A DNA stretch of 64,000 nucleotides from Echinococcus granulosus (GCF_000524195.1 NW_020170471.1:50470-114469), one strand, 5' to 3'. Shown: positions 1 through 11,212, counted from the stretch's first letter. A program made the numbers and translations. The notes: generated by a model from the letters alone, not told the origin.

Positions 1-1030
1 GCTTGTGATGTCGACTTGGACATGTGCATATATAAATACAAATTGAAGTGAAATTTTACTGTTTTCTTATTCTTTCAATAGAGTTGTCATTTTTTTCTGC
101 TGACATTTCTTAGCTTTGTGCAGATATTACAAATGGGTTCTGCTATGACCAAGTGGCTGTGTATCAAAGTGACAGGTACTTTGGCCACTTTTATCGGCAT
201 TTTGTTTGGTAATGTAGCTAATCAGCACGATGCATGATTGCAATTCAGTTGATGGTTATGCTTGCATAATCATGGTTGACACACTTGATCCAAACTAGTC
301 CTCGTCAATTATGCAACCAGGCAATTCGGTTGACTACTGCTTCTCTCCTTTTTTCTTTTCCCCGAGACCGCCAACTATCAGATCGTATCGTGCTTTAACA
401 CTTGCGCCAGTTGCGTCATGCACTGATAGGGTGTGTCGTTGTGCAGCCAAAGCCTAAGCAATGAAGTTGTCAATGCAAGACCAACAATTGCCTTTACGAA
501 GCACCACTACTAAGGCAATTGCTGATGATCATGATGGACCCAAGTAAATCACCTTAAATTTTGTATACCTCATAACTTTTCAATAGTACCTGCTTCCTTC
601 ACTGCAATTTAGCTTACATGCCACATATTCGTGACATCTGGTTGAACCAAGTGCATATGTGATACTGGTAGAAGAAGCGTTACAGGCCGATTCTTCGGGA
701 TCATATGATCACACATTGCATGTCACATATCATTCAACTCACACGCCTTTCAGTGAGTGACCAGCCATCAGTGCATTTATATCCTCCATTCAAGCAACGT
801 AGCGCAGTTTTACGCAATATATCACAGCAAAATACAACTCCTCACAGTTACAAATTGCCACTCAACCACCCGTTTATGGCGGTGCGGTGAAAGCAGAAGA
901 ATGATGGTGTGGTTTGGTAAAGGCAAGCGGGCCACTTAGAGCCACATAGAGTACTGTAGGTTATGCAGTTAAAAGTCAAGCCAGCCAACCAATTACATGG
1001 GCCTACGAAAAAATTGATGTAGGGAATCAA
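1..1030. other. 5' flank, no gene recognised
   Basis: About 1 kb of AT-leaning sequence upstream of the first gene. Only short open frames with no recognisable protein features occur on either strand. I see no repeat, RNA gene or splice-bounded exon that I can support. A distal promoter or 5' untranslated exon of the downstream RING/RRM gene could lie here. Confidence 0.5.
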
Positions 1031-1082
1031 CCAATGAGGTGTGAGGTATAAAGCTTTGTGTTCCGTTGCACTTCTCTAACAG
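1031..1082 (+). promoter_or_regulatory. CCAAT and TATA-like motifs, or trans-splice acceptor, before the RING gene
   Basis: CCAAT at 1031-1035 and TATAAA at 1047-1052 lie 54-75 nt before the proposed ATG at 1106, a plausible core-promoter layout. A strong pyrimidine-rich 3' splice site (cttctctaacag) ends at 1082. That instead suggests a 5' intron acceptor or a spliced-leader trans-splice site, as flatworms use. The two readings compete: if 1082 is an acceptor, the TATA motif lies in intron or outron. A short ATG frame at 1086-1112 would overlap the proposed start. Confidence 0.3.
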
Positions 1083-1105
1083 TTGATGTCTCTCAGAGTT
1101 TCTGC

Positions 1106-1167
1106 ATGCTGACATCGCTTGAGGCCGAGCAATTGGACGACTTGATTTGTGGCGTGTGTAACAAGTA
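1106..1167 (+). CDS. First coding exon: N-terminal half of the RING
   Basis: Encodes an acidic leader (LTSLEAEQLDDLICGVCNK) ending with the first RING Cys pair C-x2-C. The donor GTAAGT at 1168 leaves phase 2 (TA). Exon 2 supplies C, making a Tyr codon, so the RING is continuous across the 1,084-nt intron. Confidence 0.65.
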
Positions 1168-4100
1168 GTAAGTGCTCTTTTGTTATCCATTTGTGGAGCA
1201 GCTAAAATGTGCCACAATCGGCGTTTTTTTCATCAAATTAACCTAATTTTTATTGCCTGCTTAGTGAGAAGAATAATTTTATACTTTTCCTCATGCTTCT
1301 ACCATTGTTAACTCAGTAATATGCTTGCATTTACGCTCTCTGTATCAGTGAATGAATGTCCTTTGATGCTAGCAAAAGAAAAGTAGCGCTTGTAGTGGAT
1401 ACGATATTTTTGCCCTGACAGACTAGATGTTGAGGTACTGAAGAAGTGTGGTAATGAGGTTACAAGACCCAAGCAGGAAGAGTCAGTCGTCAGTGAGAGT
1501 GCTTTAAACTGAGGCAAATGACTAGAGACCATTTAAAGTGCCTCAACTTTGTTTGCGATTTGCAGTCTTTCACGGAGTCAGACATTCACACTCGTCTATT
1601 GAGCCTGATGTAGTAACAACCGAGTAAAAACGCTTGCCTAACGCTAAGCGATGTGGCTTTTCGTTTGAGTGTGGACATAAGGACAGGTCCCCGCTCCCAG
1701 TTCCACGCTTCTCACCAATCCAGCTAGTCCACTCAACGGTGACTCAGCCCATTCAAATGTATTGGACGTGTCAGCAACCAGTTCAATGAGGCTAAATACT
1801 ATAGAACTTTTTTAACTGCTTATTCTCTGCTCTCTTTTGCCAGTGCGGTGCATGGTACTTTGTTTAGAGATGTTGCCAGTGCAGCACCGATGATCGCAGC
1901 GCCAGTGCAGACTCCGACGGTCATATTTAACGCGGTCAAAATAAGTCAAAGTAATTTTGCCCATTCCTCGACACTACCCCTTGGGCGGGTGAACCAGCAC
2001 TACTGCGTGTCATCTTGATTATCGTCGCCTTCGACGCATTGAGCCACAGTATCAGTAGTAGTGAGTGGAAGAGTGGAAGTGGGAAAGCGCAGGGCATACT
2101 TGACACCTACTTGCGCGTGTGGCAACACAACGGTATAGGATCAATCCAGAGGTTTGTTAAATGGAGATCAAGACGCATTGGGTCGTCTTTCGTATGACCT
2201 CACTGAAAACTTTGGCATAAGCATCTTATGCTTCTTTTGCTTCTCTTGCAGCCTACAGACCCCCTGCACCCTGCCATGTAAACATTCGTATTGTTTGGAG
2301 CCCTGTCTGATAGCTCGGCCGGGTCAGACTAAAGTGCAGTGCTTTCAATGTGACCAACTCTACCCTCTCAGTTCAGCTGTGCTCAATGAAGTTCTTGATA
2401 AGTGAGTAAGGCGACGCTGTATAGAGGAACGACGGGGCCTCGTAACCGCCTGTAACTCATGTCAGCATCCAGCACCACTTCTACGTGACTGTCAGCACTG
2501 TCAGAAGCAAGCCTGTTCCAGCTGCTGGGAGTCCCATTTAGCCAAGATGATGTCATTTGCTGTTAACTTCGCCTCACCTAATAAAGCCGATAAAAAATTT
2601 TGCGATTTTACTTCAATTGTTTGAAAGGTTAATGTGATGGAGACTAGAATGTAGCCACTAAGTTTCATCCACACAATGCGGAATGAGAGAGGGAAGCCAA
2701 GCCTCTCATGCTGGGGTGGTAGAAGGCAGGACAGACATAGCCCTCCCAGTTTAAACTAGGCTCTCAGAATTTCGTCAGGTGTTATATAGGATGGAGAAAA
2801 GACACAGCAGCTTGTGTATGGGTTAAATTATGATTGAAGACAGGCGAGTGATCAATGACTGTCTAGCTGCAGCCGAGTCATCAACAGACTCGGCGGACGT
2901 ACACTCAAGCGGTGGAAGTAGTAGCGTGATGCAGCCCACTGCAGGCATTGAGTTTGCTTCCTTCATTTAGGTGGTTCTTATTCCTTGCACCCTGTCCCTT
3001 ATCCAAATATGCCAATTGTTCATTTTTACTCCACCCATCTCAATACTGGGAGAGGAGTGGTCACCATTCTGCATGTTCTGCAACCTTCCTGCATCCCAAC
3101 CCTGGAGTCAGGTTTGATGTTAACTTTAATCACTAAATAGCACCAGAATTTGGTTTGAAAACAACCGATAGCTTCTCCAACATTCTTTATTTTTCAAAAA
3201 CACCTGAAATGGCTAATAAGCTGACAAATATAAGACGAATGCGTAAGAGTGATCAAGAACTCCCACCAGATGCTGTGCATTTCTTCAGGTAAAGGAGGGT
3301 TGTCTAGTTTAGTTACACTTTTGCAAATGAGTGAAAGCAGAGAAAAATTTTGATTTAGGTTCTTCTTACCGACCAAATTCTAGCCTTGTATTTTATTGAA
3401 ATAGCTAAGTTAAATTGTATTGTCTGTGCATTGCTGCCCATGCGATTGGAGTACTTTAAATTGCCTTGCCGATGTGAAGCAGTTAAACAAAGAGGAAAAC
3501 TCATCGAGACATCCATCTACCCACTAACTTTTGCCGATGGCTATTATAGGGAGAGGCGTTGCTTAAAGAAGTCGCAAGTCATGCAGTAGAATGCCTTAAA
3601 GATTGGACATTCTTATTCTTTCAACTTTCAGGTAGTTACCTCAGTATCCAAATCAACCCATGCTTTGTTAAAAGCAAAGAGCGATCTAAAGAACATGCGC
3701 GATTCACTGAAGGCTATGTTCCACTCCCAAATGTCTCGTCTGGATGATTTCATTAAACAGGCGACAATGGAACTTAAAGACGCCTGCAGCAAGTCGGTGG
3801 ATCGCAGTACTGCAAATTTAAACGCCCTTATTGCTGAGCGTCAAAATGAATTAGCGACCTTAAAAGAGTCCGTCATTAAAACAAGAGAATGTATTGGGAA
3901 ATATGCATGTCAAAATCAGCTTATTCCTAAGATGGTAAACATGCTATTCTACTTACTGATGCCTAATTTCTTTTTTCAGTTACTGAATTCTCTTTTGCAC
4001 ATGAAGACAAAGCTAACAAAAGCAAGTGTTCATGCAGTTTATATCCAACAAAAGATGAATACATTTATAGAGAGAAGTAATTTACGTGTCGATTCCTCTG

Positions 4101-7100
4101 TACGTGCATACTTTACAATATTTATTAATGCATTCTCCTTCTTTACTACTACTATTCGCCAGTGTTAAAACATTTGATTTCGCTGATGTATCTAGTTACC
4201 TGGATTACTTGAGACCTTGTCATTGATCGACGTGACAGGACAGGAGCAGAATGACAATAAAAACAGGTAAAGTTAGCATTTTTCTTTGTTCCTTTTTGCG
4301 TGAGTAATCTTTTTGTTGCTGCTTCAATTAGTTAGCAGTGTGTATGCATAAGTAAACCAAAAGTAGCTTCACTTTTTGCTCTTCATCCAGTCGTCAAGAC
4401 GAGTCTTCAAAAGATGACAGCTCCACCAGCAATGCATCCACTTGTAAACAAATCTTTGTTGGGGGTATCCTGCCAAAGACTAATTGTATGGAGTTGAGGA
4501 AATACTTTTCGCACTATGGAACTGTGGAGCACGCCTACATATCACCCTACAAATTATTCGGCTCTGTTACATTTGAAAGTGAGGAGTCTGTGCGCAAGGC
4601 CATCTCTCAACCCGAACATTTTATCTGCGGTAGAAGGGTTACAGTGGAGGAGTATATTCCCAAAAAAAGGTATGTTTAATATCACGCCTCAATTTTTCCA
4701 TGAAGCATCGGTAGAACATGCAAATGGGGTGTGGGCTTTTGTAGGGTTATGCAAAAGTAATTAGACCACTTCTTGACGAAAACGAAAATGTGACAGACGT
4801 TGCCGCAAGGCACAATTCTGTCCCACTTCTAAGGCATGGAATTGTGGCTTGGAGGGCTCCAGTGTAAGCTAGAATCTTGGCCCACTCTAAGCCTTCTAAT
4901 GTTTACCTGCTTTGTTTAAATGCTACGAAAATAACAATTTTGAAGGGAAACTCTGCATCATTAAATAAACCTTTCAATCTAAAAAGGTGGCTAAAATAGG
5001 CAGAATGTTTATTTAAAGAATTCCACTACTCAACTATTAGTTTGTCGGCTTTGCCCGACCACCTCGTATATTTTCATTGAATGAAAAAGTAACTACTACG
5101 TAGGTGATTGTGTATTCTTCCACCTTTCAGTTTACCTGTCTTGGAGCCGCAACCCTACAAAAAGGAGTCTCCATCTACACACCCATGGGAGGCACAAAAG
5201 GTCTTCATCGGTGGTATTTCGACCGAATCGACGATAGCCACAGTGCGGTCCGCACTATCACGGTTGGGTCCGATTGAGAAGATCGAAATGGTTCCTCAAC
5301 AAGGCTTCGCCATTGTGGTGTTTAAAGAACCTGAGACGGCTAAATTGGCCATTTCAACGCGTTGGTACACTGTGGATGGTAAGAGGGTGGAAATGCTACC
5401 CTATGTACCTGATAAGAAGACGCGTGATGCTCTAGCGTAAGTCTTCTTCACTTGCAACTCTACGCAGTTCCATTTCTAACTGATCGGCCATTTACCACTA
5501 AAATAGGTCGAATTAAAAGAGTTTTAACACGAATCATATTTTATTATGAAGCAGTGGGGTTTAGTTCAGTTCAATTTTGCTCTGGTTCACCACTGTCATG
5601 GTTCCTGCGATCCGCCATGGTGTCGAATTGGAAAATATCCATAGATGGCGACGTTGATTGCGACCACGGCGAGATTAATGTCGCGTGTAATTCAGCCAGC
5701 GGTTATGCACTGGTCAGGCGTTCTCTTATTAGTCAAATTTTCGAAGTTAGAAAAGCTGGCAGAGGCTATGGGCTGCAAACCGCCACCATCACTAGAAGTG
5801 GAACCATTGGTGACTCAGAGGTACGATTAAATGTTTGTCAAAGGTTGAAACCATTCAGACCAATGAAATGCCTTACTGTTGAGAGGCTTTTTGTGCCATC
5901 ATTGCTGGACAAATGGAGCTTGAAGTCTGCTGTTGACAGTATGTAAATGGTAGTTCGGAATGCACAGCTATGCCGACACGAGACTGCGTTCACACAAGCA
6001 CATCCATTGGTGGGTGTAATGTTGGCTAGCAATGTGTGGAATGTGACGGTGCACAACGGGTGTGTCGACAGTAAAAAGTAGTAAACAGAACATGAAATGG
6101 TAGACCTCAAATCGCCAGTCCTTGTCTACCTTAAATGCATGTCGAGGTCACTGTCTTGCGTTTTCTCCTCCAATGGACGTTTGACTATTTGTCTACTTTA
6201 TGCGTATTTATTTACCTTCTGCACACCTCCATCACGACCTATTCACCTTGTTAACCTACCAAAAGCTCAGTTTAAAAAAAAACTAGTTATTGCACTCATT
6301 GTTTTCATTTTATCTGTAGCATTTCTAGTCATTTCAGACGGTTTATGGCATCTTTACTGGTAAAAACGTAGCTTAATTGCCTACCCAAGTAAGAGTTGAC
6401 TTCCGAAATGGCTGACTGGCTAGAGGCATGGGTAGAAGGCTGTAGGACAAAATAAGAGGTAAGCATACGTCACTTATGCTGCTCATGTGTGAGTTTGGAA
6501 CAGAGATGTATCTGCCAAAGAAAAATAAAAGGTGGCTTGTTGTATTTTACTTTCTATTGCTCGCTGTGGCATATGACTAATTGCAGGTGATTTTTTGCAT
6601 CCCTTACAGACGAGTTACTTCTAGTCCTCAATTGATGAGGCAGATCACACCTACACCTGTGCTACCTCCAGAGAAGCAAACAACAGTTTTTGTAGGTGGT
6701 ATTTCATGGGAAACGACAGTGGACTCGTTGAAGTCAGCATTATCGAAGCTGGGTCCTGTACAGAAGGTCACTCTTCCTCCCACAAGAGGCTTCGCCATAG
6801 TGGTGTTCGCACACCCCGAGACAGCAGAATCGGCCATCGCTACTCATTGGCACCTTATCGACAATAAAAAGGTAGAACTGCTACCCTTCATACCCAATAG
6901 GGCGACCAAACTGAAAACTCTGTAAGTAATTCGTTATACGTTCGTGTTTTGTCATCATTCTGTTGGGGAAGAGAATGGGATGGTCTGCTTCTGTTCTGAT
7001 TCTGGTGACTCAGCATTCCATACTGCAATGCTGCAAACCCACTTGAAAGTAGAGCACCCATTCTACATATTTACAAGAGGTGGAAGGGAGCTTTGAATTC

Positions 7101-8378
7101 AGCAGTCATGTCAAGGTCATTTCGCTACTCACAGTAATTTTGCCTTACATCAGCGGACACCACCATGAACTAATGAATTGAATCCGCCTATATCGAAGGA
7201 GTGAAAAGAAGAACATGAGGACAAGAGAGGTTCCAGGTCAAGCGGTAGTGATTGTTCTATTTGATTATGGTAGAGTTCAACCGTCGTGTTTTCTGTTATG
7301 GTGTCTCCACTACCCTACAGTACGCTGTAATGTACAGTGCCTTACATAAAGCGCATTTCTTGTGCCATTAGCCTTTGGCAGGAGTATTTGCAGTTATGGT
7401 ACTCCTCTTTGGTACTTTAAAATCATAAAATGCTTTATTTAATCTTCTGGAGCTCAAGGCCTTTAGACGTAATCTTGCTTTGACGCTTCAGGACAGTCGA
7501 ACACGTCCCTGTGGGGCACATTCTACTGCCCGATCACCGATTCAGCATCAGATTTTACCCTCTAAAGAACGTTAAAAAGAAGGCACCTCAAGAAAAAAGG
7601 CGTGGTCAACGTAAATAGACCCCATGACCACTGATATGGTAGTCGGTACTTTCCCATTCAGCGGGTGTAAAGCTCCTTCCACCATAGCTCTTTTTTTAGA
7701 GACCTGGTTTGCCTAGTGAACTTTTCAGAAACTCATGCACATTATGCGTGGAACAACTCCACTCCAACCCTCTAGCTCCTCTACTGCGGCGGAACAGTTA
7801 AAACGTAAATAGTTAAAGTCCCTGTTCCTCATTTGCACTGCTAAACCACGTAATCTCGACTGTGCGAGATTAAGCCTCACTCCTACTTAAACTTGAAGGT
7901 GTAAAAACGGAAAATTTTGCACGCCGTTACGTTTGACAGTTATTTTGGCATGAGATCTATGATCACAATTTCTCTACTTTGTAGCGACTCTGGTGTTGCC
8001 AATTCCAACGCACGGAAGTTGATTATCCGAGGACTAGATGAGGGTACAACGTACACAGCCCTACGAAACTACTTCATTAACTATGGAGCGATTGACTATG
8101 TCAGCGCCACTGACACAGGGTCCTGGGTGTTGTTTAAGAATGCCGAATCTGTTGATTTGGTTTTGAGTACTCAGCCCCACCTTATTAGGGGCAAAAAGGT
8201 CCTTCTGAGTAAAGCAGAAGAAGAGGAAGCCTCTCTGCTTGAATGAAGAGTACTTTTCTAATTAATCCGTGTGTATTTTAGTTCACCCCCTCCCTCAACT
8301 TATTTCAAAGGCGATCTACCAGAGCTGCAGAGTTCGAATTCCTCCCTTAGCGAAGGGGACCTGGACGTGGATTTTTAG
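1106..8378 (+). CDS. TRIM-like RING / coiled-coil protein with four RRM domains
   Basis: Probable RNA-binding E3 ubiquitin ligase. Supported exons: 1106-1167 (LICGVC, first Cys pair of the RING), 2252-2401 (rest of the RING, with CKHSYC and CFQC), zinc module about 2412-2560, coiled coil 3632-3934 and 3980-4099, RRM1 4391-4671, RRM2 5131-5436, RRM3 6610-6921, and then either a terminal exon 7492-7618 or RRM4 7985-8246. Phases agree at 1167/2252, 3934/3980, 4671/5131, 5436/6610 and 6921/7985. RNP2/RNP1 pairs: IFVGGI/LFGSVTFE, VFIGGI/GFAIVVF, VFVGGI/GFAIVVF, LIIRGL/SWVLFKN. A RING with a second zinc module and coiled coil is TRIM organisation; RING plus RRM also occurs in CNOT4, which has only one RRM. 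Junctions between 2560 and 3632, and at 4099/4391, are unresolved. An in-frame TGA at 2403 separates the two zinc modules. The start could also be internal, because the frame is open back to the acceptor at 1082. Confidence 0.72.
2252..2560 (+). CDS. RING remainder plus B-box-like zinc module, split by TGA
   Basis: From 2252 the frame gives PCTLPCKHSYCLEPC and CFQC, completing the RING; spacing is C-x-H-x2-C-x3-C rather than the usual x2. It stops at TGA 2403-2405. The same frame then continues, with no further stop to about 2622, through a dense Cys/His block: ACNSC, CQHC, CSSCW and an ESHL histidine, spaced C-x2-C-x9-C-x2-C-x4-C-x2-C-x3-H. A canonical donor GTGAGT overlaps the TGA (2402). 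No downstream AG within 110 nt restores this frame except one at 2410, which would make an impossible 9-nt intron. Confidence 0.6.
2830..2970 (+). other. Unplaced coding-like 46-codon frame
   Basis: An ATG frame rich in Ser and acidic residues (AAESSTDSADVHSSGGSSS in its middle) lies between the zinc module and the coiled coil, in the right order to be a linker exon. An acceptor-like AG precedes its body near 2844. Its 3' boundary is unclear: TAG is followed directly by GTGG. It may be a low-complexity linker exon of the RING/RRM gene or chance. Confidence 0.25.
3632..4099 (+). CDS. Coiled-coil exons of the RING/RRM gene
   Basis: Exon 3632-3934 opens after a pyrimidine-rich acceptor and encodes a heptad-like helical stretch (LLKAKSDLKNMRDSLKAMF, then DDFIKQATMELKDACSKSV and LIAERQNELATLKESVIK). 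A 45-nt intron, 3935-3979, separates it in phase 0 from 3980-4099, which continues the helix (LLHMKTKLTKAS, YIQQKMNTFIE). The donor at 4100 is GTACGT. Position after two zinc modules matches the coiled coil of TRIM proteins, which in that family mediates antiparallel dimerisation. The following exon join to RRM1 is not resolved. Confidence 0.6.
5437..6609 (+). other. Intron between RRM2 and RRM3, with a 164-codon open frame
   Basis: A 1.17-kb intron whose 5452-5946 segment is open for 164 codons on the plus strand. An overlapping +1 frame at 5645-5830 contains KFSKLEKLAEAMGCKPPP, which has the look of a helical coding segment. No domain is recognisable and no splice signals tie it to the host gene. 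A decayed mobile-element fragment is the most likely explanation. Confidence 0.3.
7492..7618 (+). CDS. Alternative terminal exon with basic tail (three-RRM isoform)
   Basis: Preceded by the acceptor cgcttcag at 7491. It joins RRM3 (ending at 6921 in phase 2, CT) in frame and runs 42 codons to TAG. The product ends in a Lys/Arg-rich tail, KNVKKKAPQEKRRGQRK, resembling a nuclear-localisation signal. None of its internal GT sites is in the phase needed to continue into RRM4, so it behaves as a mutually exclusive last exon. Confidence 0.5.
7985..8378 (+). CDS. RRM4 exon and alternative C-terminal tail
   Basis: RRM4 begins at 7985 and joins RRM3 in phase (CT+C). It ends in an acidic tail, KAEEEEASLLE, at TGA 8246. 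An internal donor (GTAAAG after 8208) can splice in frame to 8311-8378, replacing that tail with an acidic/Ser-rich one (LQSSNSSLSEGDLDVDF). Both endings keep the RRM4 core. RRM4 is the most divergent of the four and lacks aromatic residues at the usual RNP1 positions. Confidence 0.55.
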
Positions 8379-9231
8379 TGGCAGCATCCTTAGAACTTCA
8401 AATAACTAGGTGTGAATGTTGCTGGCAGGAGACATCGTGCCTTACTATAACTGTCATATGTGACGATACTTATAATTACTTACTAAACGCCTATTTTGTG
8501 CAATAGTGCACACTTCCTTATTCCCAATTCTCTCGAATAACAACTCGTTGCTACTAGAGATGACCTTCAGAGATGGAGTTATGCTACTCTCCATCCTGTG
8601 TAGCATGATGATTCAAAGTATTTATCTACGAAAAATAATTTATGCCTTTATATACAAACTGATGGTGTTGCAGCCATCATTTCCCTCCTTGATTCTTATT
8701 TTGAGTCTCCCGTCTTCGTTTCTCTACCTTGCCCCCCCACTCTCTCTCTCCTTTATCGCTGGTAACTTACATCTGTAGTGAAAGTGCTAGCTCATGCCAA
8801 TTTTAATGTAACAGACTAACCTTTCAGTGAATAGAGCCATAGTGTTTTCACATCAGACATTTTAGGTTGACGTAAATGGTGACCACAAAGGTGTCACGAG
8901 TAGTTGTGGATTATTAAGACGTAAGCTGAAATGCAGAGGTAAAAGCACATCGATGTCTTTAAATAAGCGGATATGGAATGGTGGCGCATTTATTTAAACA
9001 TACGATGAGAGAAATGAATATCTTACTACCATTATTTATTTTTTGCGGCAAAGCTTCGTAAATTGTTGATCACAGTGGTAAAGATAAGCCCCAAGCTTTC
9101 ACATAATCCGACGCAATGTATTCTTATTTTGTGTACAATGTTAGGTGGTACTCTAGAAGATTGGATTAACTGCTATACTTTAAGTGTTTGTTTAACTGTC
9201 GGTCTTAGTAAGGGGGTCACTTAGGCGCTCG

Positions 9232-9350
9232 TATTGTCTCTTCGCCGGGTAATCTAGCCTCCAGGCCATGCTAGTAGCTTCAGTCCCTTCTACCCAAATA
9301 TTAAGTCTTCTTCCGTCTTCAGAGAAGTCTTGGGGCACTATATTGGTGGG
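9232..9350 (+). repeat. Dispersed repeat family 1, copy 1
   Basis: Shares a diagnostic series of blocks with copies near 9960, 41858 and 42040: a GGCCATGCtAgTAGC-like core, a spacer of about 45 nt, then a TCTTCCGTCTTCAGAGAAGTC-like block. Divergence among copies is high, so the family is old. No coding capacity is visible. Confidence 0.5.
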
Positions 9351-9857
9351 AGCAGAAAGCAAATCCGGTCATAAAGGACATCTGTCCCAAGTTTAACTAA
9401 TGGGTGATAAAACTTAGAGGATGGAAGAAAGGCACATGCTGTGGATGGGAAAATCAGTGGCGGTCCCTAACAAAGGGGTTGAAAGTAACGTCTGTCTTTG
9501 GTTCTGCCGCAGAGCCATCTACTGTGCCTGCATGAAAAAAACCAGTTATGTGAACTTGCAATAACAGCTCCACATCTTTTCTAACTAGATGAAACCCAGA
9601 TAAGCATGTTTGGGTGACATTGAAGTGTAAAAAGTTATAAGTAGAAATAAGTGCAGAACTCTACCGCCACGGGATTATGTTAGATTCCGTCTTTTGTCAA
9701 TTGACTCTGCGTTTAAGCCAGCATTCCGGACACTAGCTAGAAAACCCATGATGACCGGTACAATTCGCTGGCATCGTTTGTAGTGCCCATACAGGGCAAA
9801 ACTTCAGATCTGTCAAAAATTGCCAAGAATGATCAGTGATGTTGCAGTTAAGTATAC

Positions 9858-10095
9858 CCTCAGTTGCATAGCAATTCGATGACTGGCACAGCTGGTTCGT
9901 GGAAAGTTAACTAAGAGGAGTGTTAACAACTGTACTTAAAGCAGGAGAGGTTGGATGGTTGTTTACCTCTCTGTCGTAGCAAAAGGGCTTCTGGACCATG
10001 CTAGTAGACCCAGCCCTACTGTATGTCGAATGCGCATAATCTGTCCGAGCATTGTGCCCTTTTATGGTTTCAGGGAAGATAAGAGAGTTTTGCAA
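9858..10095 (+). repeat. Dispersed repeat family 1, copy 2 with leader block
   Basis: Starts with a 45-nt leader (cctcagttgcatagcaattc...) that is nearly repeated at 41690-41735, then has the family core (GACCATGCTAGTAG at about 9996) and the GGTTTCAGGGAAGATAAG end block. Leader and core occur in the same order at both loci, so the element is longer than its core, about 230 nt or more here. Confidence 0.5.
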
Positions 10096-11034
10096 CCTTG
10101 TGACCGCATAGACAAGGTTATTTTATTGCATTAAAAATTGGTACCACTTAATAAGACTAATTATTTTTAAACTTTAGGCACTGGAGGTCATATTCCTCTA
10201 AGAATTCCTCTCTATAAAGGAGCGCATAAATTAGGGTTAGAAGATTGAAACATTAAAAATGGTTCCTTTTTATCGAATGCATTGTTGGTTTAAATTAGTG
10301 ATTCAGAAATGGCAACTAGGACATTCTCCCTCAATACCTACCAAGTCGAATCAAAAAGTCGACCTGCGAGCATTCCAGAGCCAAACCGCCCTAAAAAAGC
10401 AAAGCCTAAAAATGAATACCTATATTTCCCATTTAATCTAACATACATTACAAGTGTTTTTTTCTAAAATAATATTGATTTGTTTCAAAAGCCGAAGCAT
10501 TGACTAGAGCTCAAGGTCAAATGCCCTAGGAGCGCGTTTCGTTTTCGTGTGTTGACCGTTAATGTTGGAAGATACGTGGTAGGAATAGGTGGGCGCATGC
10601 TTTATTAACAGCGGATTTTGCACACCCTATTGGTTTGATTTTTGGTGTGTTTTATGTTTATTAAGTCATAGGCACCATGGGGCACTTCTGTGCGAGTGCA
10701 TTACCTATCTGACTGTTGTGGAATGGACTTAATATTGCTGCCTTTGGAGTGTACACTTCCGTTTTCGCCGTTAATTTGGCATGTAAAATAGTTGGCCTTA
10801 CCTATATGAGGTCTCGGTCATATTTTATTTCATCGGGGGTATGTAAGTAAACACCTTTTTTGCTACGCTAAAATCGTGTCATCTAGTACGAGTGTTTAAT
10901 TATATTGTTTCGGCATTCTCAGGGACTTTTTCGTAAAAATATGATGCGTCTGTGGTGGCGTAAAGGACACTTTGCATGAGTGTTGAGGCAACTCGTTATC
11001 ACTATTGGTCGCGTACGCGTTTTTTGTAGATGAA

Positions 11035-11212
11035 ATGCCTACAGTGAGAAATTTGGCTGTCCTAGCACTCTTCGGCTCGCTTCTCGCTTATGGTGTTGGC
11101 GTTTTTATCTACGTTATTTGTGGTTTTCTTTCATTTGCTGCTGGGTATGCTTATCATTTTTGCCTGATCAGTCATCCTTAGATTCCTCCTTTTTCTGCCG
11201 GATACGCATTGG
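11035..11212 (+). CDS. SNX13: SNX13 N-terminal membrane-anchor exons
   Basis: Two short exons (110 and 31 nt) around a 37-nt intron encode a near-continuous hydrophobic stretch beginning LAVLALFGSLLAYGVGVFIY and ending FLLFLP. This matches the N-terminal membrane anchor of SNX13-type proteins. The 31-nt exon was placed because it alone corrects the phase between 11144 (phase 2) and 11295 (phase 0). Confidence 0.65.

Larger units (their letters stand above)
8379..11034. other. Intergenic region between the RING/RRM gene and SNX13
   Basis: 2.66 kb with no recognisable gene on either strand. It contains the dispersed-repeat copies annotated separately (about 9230-9350 and 9858-10095) and AT-rich sequence. 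The 3' UTR of the upstream gene and the promoter and 5' UTR of SNX13 must lie here, but no clear signal fixes them. Confidence 0.55.
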
